A stretch of 64,000 nucleotides of DNA from Myxococcales bacterium (GTDB lineage Bacteria; Myxococcota_A; Polyangia; Palsa-1104; JAEUJZ01): NCBI GenBank assembly GCA_016794505.1, contig JAEUJZ010000171.1:62001-126000 (forward strand). Reading direction: 5' to 3'. Every line of letters begins with the position of its first letter. The stretch's first letter is position 1. Both the position numbers and the translations under genes were made by a program. Of the stretch, positions 60,430-64,000 are shown one piece after another. A model generated the notes under the pieces. The model had not been told where the DNA came from, searched no databases, and was given only the letters and a program-made list of their open reading frames with translations.

Positions 60430-61512
60430 TTACGGCGAGTCGCCGAAGCTGATGCCGATGGTGCGGGCAGCACGAACCAGATCGCTCTGCGGATCGACGA
60501 ACTTCATGGTGCTGCAGGCCTCGCGCAGCGACACCGGCACGACCTCGCACCCGCGCAAGGCCGCCATGTAGCCGAACTGATCGCGCGCCAAGAGCTCGAC
60601 GGCTGCGACGCCAAAGCGAGTGCTCAGCACGCGATCAAACGGCGACGGCGATCCACCACGCTGCGTGTGCCCGAGCACAGTGACGCGCACTTCGCGGCGG
60701 GTACGGGCGGCGATCGCGTCGCCGATCAGATTGGCGACCGGCGTCTTGTGCTTTGCCGATGCTGCGCGAAGCTCGTCGGGCAAGCGCACGCCTTCGGCGA
60801 CGACGATCAGGGTATAGTTCTTTTGTTTGGCGTCGCGACGCGTGATGAAGTCGCACAAGCGATCGAGAGAAAACGGGATCTCGGGCAGCAAGATGGCGTG
60901 GGCGCCGCCCGCGATTCCCGCGTGCAGCGCAATCCACCCGGCGTCGCGGCCCATCACTTCAAGCAGCATGATGCGGCGGTGCGACTCCGCGGTGGTGTGC
61001 AAGCGATCGACGGCATCGGTCGCGACGTGCAGGGCGCTGTCAAAGCCGAACGTGCTGTCGGTGGCGGCGAGGTCGTTGTCGATCGTCTTGGGGACGCCGA
61101 CCACGGGCAGGCCTTTGTCGTGCAGGCGCAGGCCAATCCGCTGCGTTCCGTCGCCACCGACGACCACCAAGGCATCCAGGCCCAGCATGCGGGCGTTTTC
61201 GATCACGCGATCGGACAGATCGCGCACAACCTCGATGCCGTTTTCTTCGACTCGGTACTCAAACGGATTGCCGCGATTGGTGGTGCCCAGGATCGTCCCG
61301 CCACGCGGCAAGATGTCGCGCACGTCGTCGAGAGACAGCCAGCGCGACTGTTCGGGGTGCAGCAGGCCGTCAAAGCCATCGCGAATTCCAAGGACGCGCC
61401 AGCCATGACAGCGAATGGCGCTGCGCACAACGGCGCGGATGACGGCGTTTAGACCCGGACAGTCGCCGCCGCCCGTCGTGATGCCAATGGTTCGCACAGA
61501 GTGTGAGTGCAT
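60430..61512 (-). CDS. pfkA: 6-phosphofructokinase
   Basis: The ATG at 61512 gives 360 residues. Blocks include ITTGGGDCPGLNAVIR, a VVVGGDGTQRIG nucleotide loop, GVPKTIDNDLAATD with the catalytic Asp, and MGRDAGWIALHAG. In the family, G at the GGDG position goes with ATP use, while K in PKTIDND is more usual in pyrophosphate-using or mixed clades. This G/K combination occurs in some ATP-dependent enzymes, so phosphodonor choice is not certain. It phosphorylates fructose 6-phosphate. It is in the same direction as the B3/B4 gene, 58 bases upstream of it. Confidence 0.92.
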   Translation of the reverse strand: MHSHSVRTIGITTGGGDCPGLNAVIRAVVRSAIRCHGWRVLGIRDGFDGLLHPEQSRWLSLDDVRDILPRGGTILGTTNRGNPFEYRVEENGIEVVRDLSDRVIENARMLGLDALVVVGGDGTQRIGLRLHDKGLPVVGVPKTIDNDLAATDSTFGFDSALHVATDAVDRLHTTAESHRRIMLLEVMGRDAGWIALHAGIAGGAHAILLPEIPFSLDRLCDFITRRDAKQKNYTLIVVAEGVRLPDELRAASAKHKTPVANLIGDAIAARTRREVRVTVLGHTQRGGSPSPFDRVLSTRFGVAAVELLARDQFGYMAALRGCEVVPVSLREACSTMKFVDPQSDLVRAARTIGISFGDSP

Positions 61513-61522
61513 GCGTCGTTTC

Positions 61523-62797
61523 CTAGTACGGGGCCGCGGGGCGCAAGCCCGACGAACCAGAAGACTGCGTCGAGCCCGGCGCAGCGGACGTTCGTGCCGC
61601 CAGTCGCAGCGTGACCAGATCGTCGGCGACAAGCGTCGCCAGCGTGTCGTTGCCTTGCGCCGTCAGGTGATCGAGATCTTGAAACTGCTCGCTGGCCAGC
61701 GCAGCCGAGCGGTCGTGGGAAACATAGGGCAGGCCAGCGGCTCGGAAGAGCGTCGCCACGTGCCGCTCCCACGCCTGATACGCGGGGCGCGCCGTGTATT
61801 CGCCGACAAGTGCGTGGTTCTGTGGCACCTGCTCGACCAGGACCGCAAGCTCAGGATGCTGCGCCAGCCACGAAGCCATGCGCGCCGTCATGTGCAGGTT
61901 GTGGGCTTGCGGATCGTCGAAGGCGAGGAATTCGTAGCTCGTCGCGTAGCGCTCGGCCGAGAGGCCTTGTGTAAACCACGGCTGGTTGCTGCGCTGCGCC
62001 ACGGTCGCAGGATGCTGCGACGTGTGCCCGTGCCACCGCGCTGCCATGGCTTCGCGCAGCGTATCGCGCAGCGCGAACGCGGCTTCACCGATGCGCCGCC
62101 GCTGCTGGTACAGGTACCAGGTGCGCGCCAAGAGCTGCGCGGCGCTGCGCTCGTATTCGGGGGCGGGGCGGGGCAGCAGCAGACTGCGCCGCAGGGCATC
62201 GGCCGTCGCGCTGCCCCCGAGCACGTCATCCGAGAGATCTTCGAACAGACAGGGATACAAGGCCGGCGGCTGGCTGTGGCGTCGCGAAAAGAAAATTGGA
62301 TTCACCGACAGCACCACTACCAGATTCTGTAGGCCCATTGGCTGCGGCTGCAGGCGCTGGACCAGGCCCAGCAAGGCGGCGTACTGATCGGCGGCATGCG
62401 CTCCGCCCGCCGACAGGTTGTGGACGCGAGCGGACAGGCCGCGCTGGGACAAGCGCTGCGTCAAGCGATCGTGCAGGCGCTCGCCCGCGGGGTTGTTGAC
62501 CGAGCCCAGCACCGAGTCGCCAAGCAAGACCACGTCGAGCGCTGGCCCGGCACTGTCGCTGAGATCGCCGAGAGCACGTACATCCACCAGAGCATCGAGC
62601 GCGGCATCGGCCATACACGTATGGGCGCGCAGAGGCTGGCGCAGCACGCGCTGGTCCGGCGGCAAAAACAGGCGCAGCGCGACATCCACAAGGATCAGCA
62701 GACCCAGCGCAATCGCCCACGGCCGCAGCGAGAGCAGCGGTCGTCTGAGCGGCAGGGTCTGAGTCGAGCTCAGCGCGTCGAAGAAAGGCTGCGACAT
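61523..62797 (-). CDS. Membrane-anchored SGNH-hydrolase-like protein
   Basis: The ATG at 62797 gives 424 residues with one membrane segment (about 26-46) placing the rest outside. VVLLGDSVLGSVNN has S95 in the GDS motif. Near the C-terminus, FQDLDHLTAQG supplies the D-x-x-H-type pair. These are the marks of SGNH/GDSL enzymes, including the AlgX/AlgJ and DltD-like O-acyl transfer proteins of polysaccharide modification. No MBOAT partner gene is adjacent. The stop is 10 bases before the pfk start, so they may be cotranscribed. Confidence 0.75.
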   Translation of the reverse strand: MSQPFFDALSSTQTLPLRRPLLSLRPWAIALGLLILVDVALRLFLPPDQRVLRQPLRAHTCMADAALDALVDVRALGDLSDSAGPALDVVLLGDSVLGSVNNPAGERLHDRLTQRLSQRGLSARVHNLSAGGAHAADQYAALLGLVQRLQPQPMGLQNLVVVLSVNPIFFSRRHSQPPALYPCLFEDLSDDVLGGSATADALRRSLLLPRPAPEYERSAAQLLARTWYLYQQRRRIGEAAFALRDTLREAMAARWHGHTSQHPATVAQRSNQPWFTQGLSAERYATSYEFLAFDDPQAHNLHMTARMASWLAQHPELAVLVEQVPQNHALVGEYTARPAYQAWERHVATLFRAAGLPYVSHDRSAALASEQFQDLDHLTAQGNDTLATLVADDLVTLRLAARTSAAPGSTQSSGSSGLRPAAPY

Positions 62798-62825
62798 ACC
62801 GGACAGAACGAATGCGATGTGGAGT

Positions 62826-63650
62826 CTAGCTGGACTTGGCGGGACGGTTTTCGGGCGGCTCAAGCTGCCAGGGATCTTCGAGATAGCTGCGCACCACCTT
62901 GGCCAGCACGCCGAGCTGCGCTCCGTCGACAAAGCGGTGATCGATGGTGCCGGTGATGGTCAGGTGCGGCCGAATGACCAGCGAGCCATGTTCGACGCGC
63001 GGCTGATCGCGCACAGCGCCCACCAAGATGTAAAGCGGCACACGAGCGAACGGCGTCGGGGGCACAAAGCCTTCGTCGAGGCCGAACATGCCGACGCTGG
63101 TGACGATGCACGAACCGAATGGGAACGGCTCGACCCCCAGCGCCTTGATCGTAAGGCCCAGGCCGCCGGCCAGAAACCCGGTCAACGACACCATGCGCTT
63201 GAGCAGCCACATCGGCATGGTGCGAATGGCGCCCTTGCTCTTTTCAAAGTCCGAGTCCTTGCCGTCGCGCAGGCGGCCGACGCGCTCGCGCAGCTCACGG
63301 GCGATGTCGGACAGGTGCTTCTTGTCGACTTCGCAGATCTTGGCTTTGGCGAGATCTTGACCGTTTTCAAGCGCCACCAAGAACGCCATATCCACCGTCG
63401 GAAATGGGAGGTATCGACCCATCACGACGCGGCCGTTAAGCGTCGGCGCCTGCGAAAGCGCCATGCTCACCGCCTTGCCCACCAAGTGCGTGACGGTGAC
63501 GTGCTCACCGGTTCGCTGCCGCAGGAAGTCCAGGTACGCAAGGGCCTGCGTCGCGTCGACGGTCAGCTTGCCATAGATATTGCCTTCCTGCGGCGCACTC
63601 CACGTCGCGATGGCTAGCTTGCGGCGCGTGCTCATCCTGTAGCTCGACAT
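62826..63650 (-). CDS. 2-oxoacid dehydrogenase acyltransferase-type catalytic domain protein
   Basis: The ATG at 63650 has GGAGG at 7 bases; 274 residues. It opens with RRKLAIATWSAPQEGNIYG and has a VTVTHLVGKAVSMALSQAP helix. It ends with the catalytic LTITGTIDHRFVDGAQ (H followed by D four residues on), as in E2 acyltransferases. There is no lipoyl or peripheral-subunit-binding domain, so it is not a normal E2. A ragged middle (MWLLKRMVSLTGFLAGGLGLT) looks amphipathic. It may transfer acyl groups from CoA to an unknown acceptor. Confidence 0.8.
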   Translation of the reverse strand: MSSYRMSTRRKLAIATWSAPQEGNIYGKLTVDATQALAYLDFLRQRTGEHVTVTHLVGKAVSMALSQAPTLNGRVVMGRYLPFPTVDMAFLVALENGQDLAKAKICEVDKKHLSDIARELRERVGRLRDGKDSDFEKSKGAIRTMPMWLLKRMVSLTGFLAGGLGLTIKALGVEPFPFGSCIVTSVGMFGLDEGFVPPTPFARVPLYILVGAVRDQPRVEHGSLVIRPHLTITGTIDHRFVDGAQLGVLAKVVRSYLEDPWQLEPPENRPAKSS

Positions 63651-63803
63651 CCCCGATCCTCCGGTGTTCGATTGGCTGTTCGTGCCGGGTCGTTGGCGTG
63701 CGGCAGTCGGCACGCGATGCCTTGACCGGGCGCTGCCTCGTCGCTACGCCAGCTTACGAGATCACGGCTTCTGTGTCGCCATAGATGTGCATATCATGAC
63801 GAC

Positions 63804-64000
63804 ATGCTGAAACGACGGACGGGTTTCTGGTGCTTCGGAGTGGCCCTGCTTCTGGGGGCTGGCATGGGCGCGGCGCGAGCCGACATCACGCGCTGGTCGC
63901 GCAATGATTGCAAAGCAATTGCATCTGGAGATGCCAGCTACTGCGATACCAATGACTGTAAAGGCATCGTTCGGCGCGATGCCAGCTACTGCAACAGCAA
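63804..64000 (+). CDS. Exported 16-residue-repeat protein (3' partial)
   Basis: The frame starts at the ATG at 63804 and runs off the window. A signal peptide (RRTGFWCFGVALLLGAGMG and cut after ARA) is followed by DITRWSR. Two 48-base repeats then begin at 63903, encoding units of the form NDCK-x-I-x-x-x-DASYC. Each unit has two cysteines, so disulfide-linked or metal-binding repeats are possible. It was found by reading the sequence directly. The family is not named here; the repeat is probably longer beyond the window. Confidence 0.65.
   Translation, partial: MLKRRTGFWCFGVALLLGAGMGAARADITRWSRNDCKAIASGDASYCDTNDCKGIVRRDASYCNS

Overview
The window is chromosomal DNA from a GC-rich Gram-negative bacterium. 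Many predicted lipoproteins carry FG-GAP, Ig-like or haem-binding domains, and there is an MglA-like small GTPase, several signalling proteins and a standalone Lon. Together these suggest a myxobacterium-like member of the Myxococcota. This is inference from gene content; no rRNA gene is present to confirm it.

Layout, 1-30 kb. The left edge has the end of an ABC substrate-binding protein, a YfiR-like protein and a lipoprotein with five Ig-like repeats. A radical SAM/YtfJ-like pair (minus strand) is divergent from a 7TM sensor kinase. A DUF1415-like gene follows. Next comes a three-gene operon of c-type cytochrome lipoproteins: two di-haem oxidoreductases and one protein with four cytochrome modules. 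After that lie a histidine kinase overlapping a degenerate MglA-like GTPase, Lon, an SDR protein, PriA and a DUF2203 gene. The segment closes with a surface-glycan locus: a glycosyltransferase-like and a methyltransferase-like gene divergent from pseB-pseC-pseG-pseI-pseH. These make pseudaminic acid, but no pseF is present.

30.3-40.2 kb is the most unusual part. The 3' end of an FG-GAP lipoprotein gene (30215-30310, minus) is separated by about 9.9 kb from its 5' part (40231-41819, minus). Joining the two at a shared GCGTC restores one in-frame gene with a canonical FG-GAP motif. The intervening DNA is therefore read as a mobile element. It carries a serine recombinase at its right end and an unusual cargo. 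The cargo includes a kinase fused through a membrane segment to a DsbA-like domain, with an N-terminal domain that looks effector-associated. It also includes two divergent genes sharing the same N-terminal four-cysteine finger, an unknown 151-residue protein, a double-HTH XRE regulator, and the TcmP / three-Cys-motif (Gp37/Gp68, DUF5131) pair. A related operator-like sequence lies upstream of both the regulator and tcmP. This suggests a regulated accessory system, possibly a conflict or defence module.

40-64 kb returns to host-type genes. These are FG-GAP and PEGA proteins, an ECF sigma factor with an anti-sigma-like partner, a DUF481 outer-membrane protein, and a small zincin-like protein in lower-GC DNA. 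They continue with an aldose epimerase, small lipoproteins, a RibD-type reductase convergent with a LuxR-type response regulator, a large FG-GAP lipoprotein, an OYE-family oxidoreductase, YceI, Trm112 and a mono-haem lipoprotein. The right end holds a B3/B4 protein, phosphofructokinase, an SGNH-hydrolase-like membrane protein, a 2-oxoacid-dehydrogenase-type acyltransferase domain, and the start of a 16-residue-repeat protein that runs off the window. No tRNA, rRNA or CRISPR array was seen.
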